64,000 bases of DNA from CAYQVW01 sp964421245 (lineage in GTDB: Bacteria; Margulisbacteria; WOR-1; XYC2-FULL-46-14). Position 1 is the first letter of the stretch. The number at the start of each line of letters is the position of its first letter. The stretch spans positions 62,001 through 126,000 of the forward strand of contig CAYQVW010000002.1 in NCBI GenBank assembly GCA_964421245.1. The letters are read 5' to 3'. The position numbers and the translations under genes are program-made. Shown here piece by piece: positions 1-7,381 of this stretch. The notes below the pieces were generated by a model. It searched no databases. It saw only the letters and a program-made list of their open reading frames with translations, and was not told the DNA's origin.

Positions 1-369
1 CGCTGCCCTTTCTTGAACAGGAACAAGACCATCTCCCCTAAGGTGATTCATTCCATTAAGAAAATGAAGTCTTAAGGTTTTCCCCTCATAACAAGTCTTT
101 AGATCACTTACAGTCAACCTGCTAAAATCTATTTCAGCCAGAGAACTTTTACAAAGGACCTTTGCCTCTGGATCAACTAATCCTCTCTCAATTGCATCAT
201 TAATTCTAGAACAAAGGAGCCTTAAATCACTAGAATTAAGACTTGCCACACGAGCCTTGGCAAGAAGCCCAAATTGAAGTCCTCCTAAAGCAGAACCAAT
301 AAAGGCTATATTCCCCTCTGGGATATTTCCTATTTTTCCTACTATGCTTATCGCTGTTAGTGTAATCAT
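1..369 (-). CDS. Partial hypothetical protein, C-terminus outside the window
   Basis: An open frame runs from an ATG at 369 to the window edge (123 codons without a stop), starting MITLTAISIVGKIGN. I do not recognise a family. An earlier ATG at 374 is closed at once by TGA (ATG AAA TGA), so 369 is the likely start; GGTGG lies just upstream. The gene is preceded by a sigma-28-like promoter at 388-414 and a weaker copy at 433-459, as for most of the unknown genes in this window. Nothing in the visible N-terminus suggests a signal peptide with confidence. Confidence 0.6.
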   Translation of the reverse strand, partial: MITLTAISIVGKIGNIPEGNIAFIGSALGGLQFGLLAKARVASLNSSDLRLLCSRINDAIERGLVDPEAKVLCKSSLAEIDFSRLTVSDLKTCYEGKTLRLHFLNGMNHLRGDGLVPVQERAA

Positions 370-387
370 TTCATTCCACCTAATTAT

Positions 388-414
388 ATATCGTCAATTA
401 CTATAAAAAATTTC
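388..414 (-). promoter_or_regulatory. Sigma-28-like promoter of the partial gene
   Basis: Minus strand reads GAAATTTT-N11-GACGATAT (GAAA-N15-GACGATAT), 18 nt before the ATG at 369. A degenerate copy at 433-459 reads GAAA-N15-GCCGAAGA, so the promoters may be in tandem. The consensus recurs 17 times in the window. Confidence 0.65.
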
Positions 415-478
415 ACCTAACTTTACATTTATTCTTCGGCCTATATTTTCAAAAATTTCAGCCTATTTTGGCCTAATT

Positions 479-1210
479 CTACTGAAACAGATCTTCTAAC
501 TTAGCAAGATCAAAAGGGGTGTTTACACCGAGAGTCTCTTTATAATCCGCTGCCTTGAAGGCAAAAACCGGATCACCAACACCTTTAAGTATCTCGATTG
601 TATCGGTTAGATAATATTCCCCTTGGGCATTATCTGCCCTAACTTGTCTCAAAGCCTCAAAGAGCTTTTTTGAATCAAAACAAAAGGTCCCAGTATTTAT
701 CTCTTTTATCCCTAATTCTTTAGAGTTTGCATCCTTTTTTTCTACAATCTTTATAATCTTTCCCTTATTATCTCTAATCACGCGGCCATAGTTTCCTGCA
801 TCAGGAAGGTCAGCAGTTAAATCGGTTGCTGCAGAATTATTTTTAACATGAAAATCGACCAGTGAATTCAATGTCTTAGATTTCAACAACGGAACATCCC
901 CAGCTAGAATTAACACGTTTTTATTCATCTTCTTTTTAAATTCTTCCTCACAAACAAGTACTGCATGGCCGGTTCCAAGCTGCTCTTTTTGGTGAATAAA
1001 AGTAACCGGCCAATCCTTGAAATATTTCTCAATAACTTGCTTTTCATGTCCCACAACCACAAAAATATTGGAGACTTCCATCTTTTGGAGGGTTAAAAGC
1101 ACATGTTCTAAGAGGGGTTTTCCAGCTAATTTGTGAAAACACTTGGGCAGGTCAGACTTCATACGAGTCCCCTTGCCAGCCGCCAAAACTATTGCAGATA
1201 AATCATCCAT
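479..1210 (-). CDS. glmU: GlmU-like sugar-1-phosphate uridylyltransferase, single-domain
   Basis: Nucleotidyltransferase of the GlmU N-terminal type, which makes UDP-GlcNAc from UTP and GlcNAc-1-P for cell-wall precursors. The signature LAAGKGTRMKSDLPK is at residues 9-23, followed by GTGHAV (about 80), the metal/nucleotide loop LAGDVPLL (about 103) and NTGTF (about 172). The protein is 243 residues; bifunctional GlmU is about 450 and carries a C-terminal left-handed beta-helix acetyltransferase. No hexapeptide repeats follow the stop in any frame, so this is a genuine one-domain protein, and acetylation would have to come from another gene. A -10 only 5 nt before the ATG suggests a leaderless transcript, although it also follows comM and a small ORF. 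Confidence 0.85.
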   Translation of the reverse strand: MDDLSAIVLAAGKGTRMKSDLPKCFHKLAGKPLLEHVLLTLQKMEVSNIFVVVGHEKQVIEKYFKDWPVTFIHQKEQLGTGHAVLVCEEEFKKKMNKNVLILAGDVPLLKSKTLNSLVDFHVKNNSAATDLTADLPDAGNYGRVIRDNKGKIIKIVEKKDANSKELGIKEINTGTFCFDSKKLFEALRQVRADNAQGEYYLTDTIEILKGVGDPVFAFKAADYKETLGVNTPFDLAKLEDLFQ

Positions 1211-1215
1211 AATTA

Positions 1216-1224
1216 ATTATAACA
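1216..1224 (-). promoter_or_regulatory. Extended -10 promoter before the glmU-like gene
   Basis: Minus strand TGT-TATAAT, 5 nt before the ATG at 1210; it overlaps the end of the 43-residue ORF. The spacing implies a leaderless or nearly leaderless mRNA. Confidence 0.5.
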
Positions 1225-1348
1225 CTTTTTCCCAATAGACCAATCTAGTCCTCAAAAACCGATGCCTAATCCAGGCATGAAATTCCGTACTAGACATAAT
1301 TAATGTTCTCATAGAATGCGCCGGCATTTTATAAACTATCTTATACAT
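1217..1348 (-). CDS. Small basic ORF (43 residues) between comM and glmU-like gene
   Basis: An ATG at 1348 overlaps the comM stop (ATGTATAA) and has a GGGGGTGA Shine-Dalgarno-like site 5 nt upstream. The 43-residue product starts MYKIVYKMPAHSMRT and is rich in Arg, His and aromatic residues. It ends inside the -10 of the next gene. No family is recognised. Translational coupling and the good ribosome site support it, but at this length chance cannot be excluded. Confidence 0.4.
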   Translation of the reverse strand: MYKIVYKMPAHSMRTLIMSSTEFHAWIRHRFLRTRLVYWEKVL

Positions 1349-2876
1349 ACTTATCACCCCCTTGATCTAAAGATCTATATTGAGTAGCCTCAGCAATATG
1401 TTTGGCCAAAATAATTTTTGACTTATCAAGATCTGCAATTGTACGGGACACTTTTAAAATTCGATCAAATGATCTGCCGCTTAAATTAAGGTGCAGAATC
1501 GCATCCTTCATGACCTTTTCGGCCTCACGATCCATTTGACAAAACTTTTTGACCTGCGATGGAAACATCCGAGCATTTGAATGAGTTGAAGAATTATTAA
1601 ATCTTATCTCCTGTACTTTCCTTGCCGCCTTGACTCTTTGCCTTATAGCCTTTGAGTCTTCCCCTTGCGGCTTATTCATCAAATCTTCTTTTTTAAGCCG
1701 TGGGACTTCTATATGTAAATCAATTCGATCAAGTAACGGACCAGATAATTTACTCCAATATTTTTGAACCCTGGTTGGCGAGCAGATACATTGTTTTAGG
1801 GGATCCGAAAAATTTCCACAAGGACAGGGATTCATAGCTGCAACTAACATAAATTCGGCCGGATAAGTCAGCGACGTTGCAGCACGAGAAATAGTTACCT
1901 TCCCATCTTCCAAGGGCTGGCGCAAGACCTCTAAAACTTTTCGATCAAACTCTGGAAATTCATCTAAAAACAAGACCCCTAAATGAGATAGGGATACTTC
2001 TCCAGGACGAGGAATCCTGCCACCACCAACAATTCCAATGTCTGAGGTCGTATGATGAGGAGAACGAAATGGCCTATTGGTTACCAGTGCACTCTTTCCT
2101 CTTAAAAAACCGGTCACAGAATAGAGCTGTGTAACGTCCAATGCTTCTTCTAAAGACAGGGGAGGCAAGATCGTAGGTAAGCGGCGGGCTAACATAGTCT
2201 TCCCCGAACCGGGAGGACCAACTAATAAAATATTGTGCGAGCCGGCAGCGGCAATCTCTAATGCCCGCTTAACATGCTCTTGTCCTTTTACATCCAGAAA
2301 ATCAATTTCAAAACTAGGCTCTTCTGGAAGAATCTTTTTTAAATCAACCTTGTGTGGTTCTATTTTTATTTCTCCATCCAAAAATAATCCGGCATCTTTC
2401 AAATTAGAAACTGCAATAACATCGATTCCAGAAATTAGGGCCGCTTCATCCGCGTTTTCCTGTGGAACTATCACTCTCTTAATTTTTTTCTTTTTTGCAG
2501 CCATCGCCATTGGTAAAACCCCCGACACCGGCCGCAATTCACCATTTAAAGAAAGCTCTCCTAAAATAATCGTCTCTAGAAAACTATTTTTTACTTGGGA
2601 CGAAGAAGATAACATTCCCAAGGCAATTGGAAGATCATAAAGGGTCCCCTCTTTTTTGATATCTGCCGGAGCAAGGTTAATAGTAAAATTCCCCGGCGGA
2701 TATTTATAACCAGAATTTTTTATGGCAAAACGAACCCTGTCTCGGCTTTCTTTTACTGCTGCATCCGGCAGGCCGACAATCGATTGGGCCGGTAATCCAC
2801 GAAAAGAATCTACTTCAACCTCTACAATATACGCCTCAAGACCTAAAACCGCTGAACTTTTCAACTTAACTAACAT
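1341..2876 (-). CDS. comM: YifB/ComM-family Mg-chelatase-like AAA+ ATPase
   Basis: AAA+ ATPase of the ComM family, a helicase that promotes branch migration when incoming DNA recombines during natural transformation. The N-terminal LonC-like domain contains SIVGLPDAAVKESRDRV. Walker A GPPGSGKTMLARRLP lies near residue 220 and Walker B VLFLDEFPEF near 300. A Cys-rich NPCPCG motif and the C-terminal Mg-chelatase domain with LSGPLLDRIDLHIEVP follow. The start at 2876 gives MLVKLKSSAV; longer frames run into yraN without a ribosome site. GGAGG lies 9 nt upstream, and the gene overlaps the 3' end of yraN by 11 nt, so the two are probably coupled. Length, 511 residues, is normal. Confidence 0.93.
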   Translation of the reverse strand: MLVKLKSSAVLGLEAYIVEVEVDSFRGLPAQSIVGLPDAAVKESRDRVRFAIKNSGYKYPPGNFTINLAPADIKKEGTLYDLPIALGMLSSSSQVKNSFLETIILGELSLNGELRPVSGVLPMAMAAKKKKIKRVIVPQENADEAALISGIDVIAVSNLKDAGLFLDGEIKIEPHKVDLKKILPEEPSFEIDFLDVKGQEHVKRALEIAAAGSHNILLVGPPGSGKTMLARRLPTILPPLSLEEALDVTQLYSVTGFLRGKSALVTNRPFRSPHHTTSDIGIVGGGRIPRPGEVSLSHLGVLFLDEFPEFDRKVLEVLRQPLEDGKVTISRAATSLTYPAEFMLVAAMNPCPCGNFSDPLKQCICSPTRVQKYWSKLSGPLLDRIDLHIEVPRLKKEDLMNKPQGEDSKAIRQRVKAARKVQEIRFNNSSTHSNARMFPSQVKKFCQMDREAEKVMKDAILHLNLSGRSFDRILKVSRTIADLDKSKIILAKHIAEATQYRSLDQGGDKYV

Positions 2877-3234
2877 AAAAAGCATCCTCCAGGTGATCAA
2901 TCTGATTCGAACCATCTCGATTGTGATAAATCGATAAAACATCAAAACGACAATTCACATCTTTGATTTTATTTCTATAAAGATATGTACGAGCCGCATG
3001 AATAATTGAATTTCTCTTATTTTTTGTTATTGCTCCGTAAGGGGAACCAAAACTTCTAAAGGAATAACTTTTAACTTCGATAAAGACCAAAAAGTCTTTA
3101 TATTTTGCAATTAAATCAACCTCCCCTTGCTGAGAATGATAGTTTTGCTCAATAATTTTAAAACCTTTCTCTTCTAGATATATTCTGGCAATTTCTTCTC
3201 CGATTCTTCCTTTTTTGTAGCTTTCCATTCCCAT
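2866..3234 (-). CDS. yraN: YraN family (UPF0102) endonuclease-like protein
   Basis: Small protein of the UPF0102/YraN family, which has a Holliday-junction-resolvase-like nuclease fold and is usually found beside rnhB, rplS and comM, as here. Visible family landmarks are GRIGEEIARIYLEEKGF near the N-terminus, then the nuclease core QQGEVDLIAK and FVEVK-type strand FIEVKSYSF. The cellular role in this family is not firmly established. The start at 3234 shares TAATG with the stop of the upstream ORF6N gene; a second ATG at 3228 is possible. It overlaps the start of comM. Confidence 0.9.
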   Translation of the reverse strand: MGMESYKKGRIGEEIARIYLEEKGFKIIEQNYHSQQGEVDLIAKYKDFLVFIEVKSYSFRSFGSPYGAITKNKRNSIIHAARTYLYRNKIKDVNCRFDVLSIYHNRDGSNQIDHLEDAFYVS

Positions 3235-3743
3235 TATTTGTTGCCCCTTAAAAAACCTATACAATCCGACTTCTTAGTCATCAGTTGTCGAATGACTTCA
3301 GAAATAATCTGTATGTTCTTTTCATTCTTAATAGTTTTTTGTTCTAGTTCTTTTAATTTTTTTGAAACCTCAATGTGGCTGGTTAAGATCCTATTCAATT
3401 GGACAAAAGCTCTCATTATCTGAATATTAACCTGAATTGCTCTTTTACTATTTAACACAGAAGAAAGCATTAGTATGCCATGTTCAGAAAAAGCACGTGG
3501 CAGATTTCTCCTGCCTCCCCAACTTGAAGTCGCAATTTGCGACTTCAAGATTTCGTATTCACTATCAGATAGCTGAAACATGAAGTCCATTGGAAACCTA
3601 TCAATATTTCGTTTAACCGCTTGGTTTAGAACAAAAGTTTTAACCCCATATAGTTTTGCTAAATCAGCATCCAACATCACCTTCTGTCCTCTAATCAGAT
3701 AAATCTTATTCTCAATTCTCTCACTTGGTACTAAATTGTTCAT
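3234..3743 (-). CDS. ORF6N-domain protein
   Basis: Protein with an N-terminal ORF6N domain, a KilA-N-related DNA-binding domain common in phage and in bacterial accessory genes. Typical motifs are visible: IYLIRGQKVMLDADLAKLYG (about 14-33), the KRNIDRFPMDFMFQL segment, LKSQIATSSWGGRR, and FSEHGILMLSSVLNS. The C-terminal part (about 120-165) is Lys/Glu-rich and likely coiled coil. It sits inside a housekeeping block between rnhB and yraN, with a repeat-rich 160-bp gap upstream, which looks like an acquired gene. Such proteins are probably regulators, but no target can be deduced here. Confidence 0.85.
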   Translation of the reverse strand: MNNLVPSERIENKIYLIRGQKVMLDADLAKLYGVKTFVLNQAVKRNIDRFPMDFMFQLSDSEYEILKSQIATSSWGGRRNLPRAFSEHGILMLSSVLNSKRAIQVNIQIMRAFVQLNRILTSHIEVSKKLKELEQKTIKNEKNIQIISEVIRQLMTKKSDCIGFLRGNK

Positions 3744-3905
3744 ACAGGAGTACTAGCAATTTTCTTTCCCATGTTTGGGAATTAGAAAATAGCAACTGGG
3801 AACTAGTTAAAATTGCTGTAAGAATAAGAAAAATCAGAGAACTAGTTTCTAATTTCTAGTTTCCGATTCCTAACAAGGTGCCGAGATTCCGGACAGTTTA
3901 GGAAA
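3744..3905. repeat. Intergenic region with word-like degenerate repeats
   Basis: This gap between rnhB and the ORF6N gene holds short, partly inverted repeats of the words GGGAACTAG, AATTAGAAA, TTTCTAATTTCTAG and TTTCCGATTCC. No open frame is supported. A possible extended -10 (TGC-TAGTAC on the minus strand, near 3755) could serve the ORF6N gene. Similar low-complexity, word-like repeats occur elsewhere in the window. Confidence 0.35.
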
Positions 3906-4499
3906 TTAGGCTAAAGGAGCGAAACTTCGGCGGTGGATTGGAGAAGGCCCATGCTTTGCAAGTCTTTTTTTGTGGAGGCTAGTTCCGTAGCCTTTATGTC
4001 GATCAAATTCATATTGAGGATATTTATTGTGGTAGCGACACATTATCTTATCTCGAGTAACCTTTGCAACGATTGAAGCAGCCGCAATCGAACAACATTT
4101 TCTATCTCCAGAAATAATAGTAGTTTGCGGAAAATCCAAATCAATCTCAAACTTTCCATCGATCAACAAATGATCCGGATAAAACTCGAGGCTCAAAACT
4201 GCCCGTTTCATAGCTTGAAGGGTTGCATTGTGTATATTTTTTCTATCAATCACACTGTGCGAAACAACTCCGATCCCAATAGCAATTGCTTCAATCTGTA
4301 TAATTTTAAAAACTCTTTCTCGAGAAGCTGCACTTAAAAGTTTTGAATCGTTTAAACCAGAAATCTTATGGGGTAAAATCACCGCGGCAGCAACTACTGG
4401 ACCAGCAAGTGGCCCACGACCAGCTTCGTCAACTCCAGCAATTAATCTAAGACCATCTTGGATCAGTGCTTTCTCGTATTTAAACGAGGGAGGATTCAT
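3906..4499 (-). CDS. rnhB: Ribonuclease HII
   Basis: Endonuclease that removes RNA from RNA-DNA hybrids, including single misincorporated ribonucleotides. The signature AGVDEAGRGPLAGPVVAAAV at residues 22-41 carries the first catalytic acidic pair (DE). The conserved LNDSKLL, the third acidic site in LLIDGKFE (about 112) and AAASIVAKVTRD (about 138) are present. The protein is 197 residues, normal for the family. A minus-strand TGC-TATACT lies 6 nt before the ATG, suggesting a leaderless start in addition to readthrough from lepB 18 nt upstream. Confidence 0.95.
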   Translation of the reverse strand: MNPPSFKYEKALIQDGLRLIAGVDEAGRGPLAGPVVAAAVILPHKISGLNDSKLLSAASRERVFKIIQIEAIAIGIGVVSHSVIDRKNIHNATLQAMKRAVLSLEFYPDHLLIDGKFEIDLDFPQTTIISGDRKCCSIAAASIVAKVTRDKIMCRYHNKYPQYEFDRHKGYGTSLHKKRLAKHGPSPIHRRSFAPLA

Positions 4500-4505
4500 G
4501 GGGCA

Positions 4506-4514
4506 AGTATAGCA
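4506..4514 (-). promoter_or_regulatory. Extended -10 promoter before rnhB
   Basis: Minus strand TGC-TATACT, 6 nt before the ATG at 4499, in the short gap after lepB. Confidence 0.4.
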
Positions 4515-4517
4515 AAT

Positions 4518-5060
4518 TTAGTGGATGATTCCCAGTTCCCAAATAGGCCAAATTTTTAAAAAAGCGGGTCCATGAATTTTCTTACGCGGAACAAAACCCC
4601 AAACACGAGAATCAGCAGATTGAGGACGATTATCTCCTAAACAGAAATATTGATCATCTGGAATAACCACTGGACCATAATAGGCGTGATCCTTATTCAT
4701 AGAATGCACTTCCTTAATCTTAACCCCATCAATAAAAACAACCCCATCAGTAATTGCAACAGTTTCACCAGGAAGACCAACAATACGCTTAATTAAATCA
4801 TTTTTAATCTCTTCATTAGGAAAACGAAAAACAATAACATCAAAACGCTTTGGCTCCCTAATTTTATAAATAAACTTGTTTACAACTAAACGATCTTGGA
4901 TATTTAGAGTCGGCTCCATAGACGAGGATGGGATCCAAAATACCTGAACAAAAAGAGCGCGAATTATGAGTGCTAAAATTAAGGCAACAACGATGGTCTC
5001 AACCCAATCCCAGATCCAAGCCTTAAATTTTTCTTTATTTAGCAGGGGCCCTCTCCTCAA
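4518..5060 (-). CDS. lepB: Signal peptidase I
   Basis: Membrane serine protease of family S26 that removes signal peptides from exported preproteins. One N-terminal transmembrane helix (about residues 20-40) is followed by box B WIPSSSMEPTL with the catalytic Ser, the Lys-containing KRIVGLPGETV (catalytic Lys-Arg), and GDNRPQSADSRVWGFVP. The 180-residue length suits a short bacterial SPase I. The start is uncertain: the frame begins with TTG at 5060, overlapping rplS by 26 nt, while GAGGAGAGGG lies inside this stretch and could serve a start a few codons later. The cargo seen in the window includes several signal-peptide proteins. Confidence 0.93.
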   Translation of the reverse strand: MRRGPLLNKEKFKAWIWDWVETIVVALILALIIRALFVQVFWIPSSSMEPTLNIQDRLVVNKFIYKIREPKRFDVIVFRFPNEEIKNDLIKRIVGLPGETVAITDGVVFIDGVKIKEVHSMNKDHAYYGPVVIPDDQYFCLGDNRPQSADSRVWGFVPRKKIHGPAFLKIWPIWELGIIH

Positions 5061-5403
5061 CTCGAGTCGCAGCAGATCCTTTTCTTTTCTTCAGATAAGA
5101 AAGATTAGCTCGTCTTACCTTTCCTCTTTTTTTAACTTCAATTTTACCAATTTTTGGAGAATGAATCGGATAAATACGCTCAACGCCGACCCCTTGGACC
5201 AAACGTCGAACTGTAAATGTTGCTCTATTGCTTCCACCATTTTTATTTATAACAATCCCTTCAAAACCCTGCATTCTCTTCTTGTCTCCTTCGCGGATTT
5301 CAGAAAAGACCTTAACAGTATCACCAACTCTAAATTGCGGCACTTTATCCTTCATTTGCTTCTTTTCAAGTTCTTCAATATTTTTCTTATTTAACATTTT
5401 CAT
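5035..5403 (-). CDS. rplS: Ribosomal protein L19
   Basis: Large-subunit protein L19, located at the 30S-50S interface. Family landmarks include FRVGDTVKVFSEIREG, RMQGFEGIVI and the C-terminal RRANLSYLKKRKGSAATRVEER. The 122-residue length is normal. The ATG at 5403 overlaps the upstream methyltransferase stop as ATGA, a coupled arrangement in the conserved rpsP-trmD-rplS cluster. Confidence 0.97.
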   Translation of the reverse strand: MKMLNKKNIEELEKKQMKDKVPQFRVGDTVKVFSEIREGDKKRMQGFEGIVINKNGGSNRATFTVRRLVQGVGVERIYPIHSPKIGKIEVKKRGKVRRANLSYLKKRKGSAATRVEERAPAK

Positions 5404-5936
5404 TTCCCTCCAAATAATCTATCTAATGTTATTGCAACTGCTGATCTGACTGACAAATGATTATACTCAGTTGGACCCGCAATTGGCTCTAAAACATAAT
5501 CTGCCTTTTTCATTATCTCGTCGGACAACCCCCACCCCGTTCCAAAAACAATCAAAAAATCTTCTTTCGATTTTTTCATTGTCTTGCGTAAAGCTTCAAA
5601 CTTTACACTACCTACTGATTTAGCAGAGGTAACAACGATCTTTGGATTATCAAGTTGTAGAGTCATTCGATCGAATGACTCTACAAGTTCTATCAATTTA
5701 AATGCTTCTGCTCGGGTCCAATTGTGCAGATAACTTTTCTCAGATTTCCAACAACCCAAAATTCTTTCGGCGAATTTTAGCTGGGCTTTTGCGGGATTTA
5801 CAACAAAATATCGAGATATCCCAAAAGTTAACGCGGTCCGAGCTATATCGTGGAGATCAAAACCTGTAATACAAGTCGTGACTATCTCCTTATTCTTATT
5901 ATACACCGGATAATGAACCAGGGCAATATAAATCAC
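5400..5936 (-). CDS. SAM-dependent SPOUT-type RNA methyltransferase (PF09936-like)
   Basis: Matches the family annotated as SAM-dependent RNA methyltransferase (Methyltrn_RNA_4), which typically sits between trmD and rplS. Characteristic segments are LVHYPVYNK, TTCITGFDLHDIARTA and the SPOUT SAM-binding part FLIVFGTGWGLSDEI followed by YNHLSVRSAVAI. The target nucleotide is not known for this family as far as I can say. Codons about 84-94 (VESFDRMTLQ) are encoded by a perfect 32-nt palindrome at 5655-5686, which looks like an inserted element in a variable stretch. The start overlaps trmD by ATGA. Confidence 0.88.
   Translation of the reverse strand: MIYIALVHYPVYNKNKEIVTTCITGFDLHDIARTALTFGISRYFVVNPAKAQLKFAERILGCWKSEKSYLHNWTRAEAFKLIELVESFDRMTLQLDNPKIVVTSAKSVGSVKFEALRKTMKKSKEDFLIVFGTGWGLSDEIMKKADYVLEPIAGPTEYNHLSVRSAVAITLDRLFGGK
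5655..5686. repeat. Perfect 32-nt palindrome inside a methyltransferase gene
   Basis: The arm TTGTAGAGTCATTCGA is followed at once by its exact reverse complement. It keeps the reading frame and encodes part of ESFDRMTLQ. No second copy of the same sequence was noticed in the window. Confidence 0.7.
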
Positions 5937-6649
5937 TCTAAAATTATCTCCTCAAGCAATTTTTTGTCTCCTATTTCTATTTTAGCAGATGCTAGTAAGT
6001 CTGGGCGTTCAAATAAGGTCTTTTTAAGTGATTCTTTCCTGCGCCAACGCTCAATATCCTTATGATTTCCAGATTTTAAGACCTCTGGAACGATTGAGCC
6101 CTCAAATTCCTCAGGACGGGTATAGGATGGGTGATCCAACAATCCACTATAAAAAGAATCATTCACTAATGAGTCTTTTTCTTTTACCACCCCGGGGACC
6201 AAGCGACACACAGTATCTACTAAAACCAAAGCTGGAAGTTCTCCTCCGGTTAAAACATAATCTCCTATCGAAATCTCTTCATCTACATATTTATCCCTGA
6301 CTCGCTGATCGATTCCCTCATAATGTCCACATATAATGATTAGATGTTTTTCTTTGGATAATCTTTTTGCCATTTCCTGATCAAGTTTCTTCCCACTTGG
6401 CGTCATTAATATTACTTGCCCCTTGCCCCTTGACCCTATGGCCCTAACAATTGGATCAGGCTTCATAACCATTCCTGCTCCTCCGCCAAAAGCAGTATCA
6501 TCTACCATTTTATGTTTATCAGCAGAAAAATCGCGGATGTTAGTCAAATTAATCTCAACCAGCTTTTTCTCTTGTGCTTTTTTTAGAAGGCTAAAACTGA
6601 GCGAACCCTCAAACATCTCAGGAAAGAGAGTTAAAATATCTATTTTCAT
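5933..6649 (-). CDS. trmD: tRNA (guanine37-N1)-methyltransferase
   Basis: SPOUT methyltransferase that makes m1G37 in tRNAs reading CNN codons and so protects the reading frame. Visible motifs are ILTLFPEMF at the N-terminus, the flexible-loop DDTAFGGGAGMVMK, the knotted SAM site ICGHYEGIDQRV and SIGDYVLTGGELPALV, and the C-terminal HPSYTRPEEFEG. The 238-residue length is normal. It overlaps the next methyltransferase by ATGA. In many bacteria rimM lies just upstream; here ylqD does, with a 10-nt gap and no rimM in the window. Confidence 0.97.
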   Translation of the reverse strand: MKIDILTLFPEMFEGSLSFSLLKKAQEKKLVEINLTNIRDFSADKHKMVDDTAFGGGAGMVMKPDPIVRAIGSRGKGQVILMTPSGKKLDQEMAKRLSKEKHLIIICGHYEGIDQRVRDKYVDEEISIGDYVLTGGELPALVLVDTVCRLVPGVVKEKDSLVNDSFYSGLLDHPSYTRPEEFEGSIVPEVLKSGNHKDIERWRRKESLKKTLFERPDLLASAKIEIGDKKLLEEIILE

Positions 6650-6659
6650 CGGTTCGGAA

Positions 6660-7139
6660 CTAGACGACGCCGCGAATATCTTGAATGATTCCGTCTTTTA
6701 CAATTATTTCGGCTCCGCCAACCTTTTTATAGAGGTTATCTCCAACAGAAACTTCAACCGGACCTTCAAGTGGGCCCTGTACAAATTCAGATCCAATGGT
6801 TAGTCCTTTAGCTTCTTGAATTTTCATAGTTAAATCGGATTTTGCTTGAGCTTGACGAGCACGCTCATTTTCAAGCTGACTTCGAATTCCAGCCGCTTTT
6901 TGCATTAATCCTTTTTTCTTTAGGTCTTCAAGGTACATTTTACTTTGTGATTCCATACGAGCCATTTGATCGTCCATGTTTTTTGTAGCTCGATCTAATT
7001 CTCTGACAAGATTGTCTTTAAAAGCCTGAGTAACAATAGCCTTTACCATTACTACTCTTTTAAGTTCTACTTTACTACCCGATGCCTTTACCTTTGGTTT
7101 TGCTTGGTGAATCTTGGGTCTTGGATGTTGTTCTGCCAT
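6660..7139 (-). CDS. ylqD: YlqD-family protein
   Basis: Small protein of the YlqD family, whose function is unknown but which in Bacillus also lies in the rpsP-ylqC-ylqD-rimM-trmD-rplS operon. The N-terminus is Lys/Pro-rich, the centre (about residues 45-110) is a charged coiled coil, and the C-terminal third is a short beta domain (EGPVEVSVGDNLYKKVGGAEIIVKDG in part). The start shares a base with the khpA stop. Assignment rests on position and general features more than on a strong motif. Confidence 0.72.
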   Translation of the reverse strand: MAEQHPRPKIHQAKPKVKASGSKVELKRVVMVKAIVTQAFKDNLVRELDRATKNMDDQMARMESQSKMYLEDLKKKGLMQKAAGIRSQLENERARQAQAKSDLTMKIQEAKGLTIGSEFVQGPLEGPVEVSVGDNLYKKVGGAEIIVKDGIIQDIRGVV

Positions 7140-7381
7140 TATTTTTCCTCCTTAGTTATTATTTCAACAGAAACTCTTTTTTTGTCTTTTGCTCCGGCTG
7201 CCTTAGCAATGGTTCGTAAAGAATTGGCAATTCTTCCTTCTTTTCCAATTACCTTACCAACATCTTCATCAGCAACCTTAACTTCTACAATGGTAACAGT
7301 CTCACCTTGGGTTTCTTGTATATCTACCTCATCTGGCTTATCCACAAGTGATTTTACTATATACTCTATTAAATCCTTCAC
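7139..7381 (-). CDS. khpA: KH-domain RNA-binding protein KhpA/YlqC
   Basis: An 80-residue single KH domain. The GxxG-type RNA-binding loop is visible as DVGKVIGKEGRIANSLRTIA (about 40-59), preceded by the strand VTIVEVKVADED. KhpA family members bind RNA, often with KhpB, and affect translation and envelope growth in other bacteria. It is encoded directly after rpsP with a 4-nt overlap, the usual place for this gene. Confidence 0.93.
   Translation of the reverse strand: MKDLIEYIVKSLVDKPDEVDIQETQGETVTIVEVKVADEDVGKVIGKEGRIANSLRTIAKAAGAKDKKRVSVEIITKEEK

Noticed and set aside
479..1210. Frameshifted bifunctional GlmU
   Set aside because: No hexapeptide repeats are visible in any frame between the stop and the next gene, and the region downstream holds promoters of another gene.
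2880..2930. tRNA-like GGTTCGAATCAG on the minus strand
   Set aside because: It lies in the yraN coding sequence and no acceptor, D or anticodon stems can be built around it. No tRNA gene was recognised anywhere in the window.
3523..3549. 27-nt inverted repeat (13-nt arms) in the ORF6N gene
   Set aside because: It encodes LKSQIATSS, which is a conserved motif of the ORF6N family, so the symmetry probably follows from the protein sequence and not from an inserted element.
3234..3743. Prophage remnant around the ORF6N gene
   Set aside because: No integrase, structural phage gene or attachment-site duplication is seen; the neighbours form a conserved housekeeping block.
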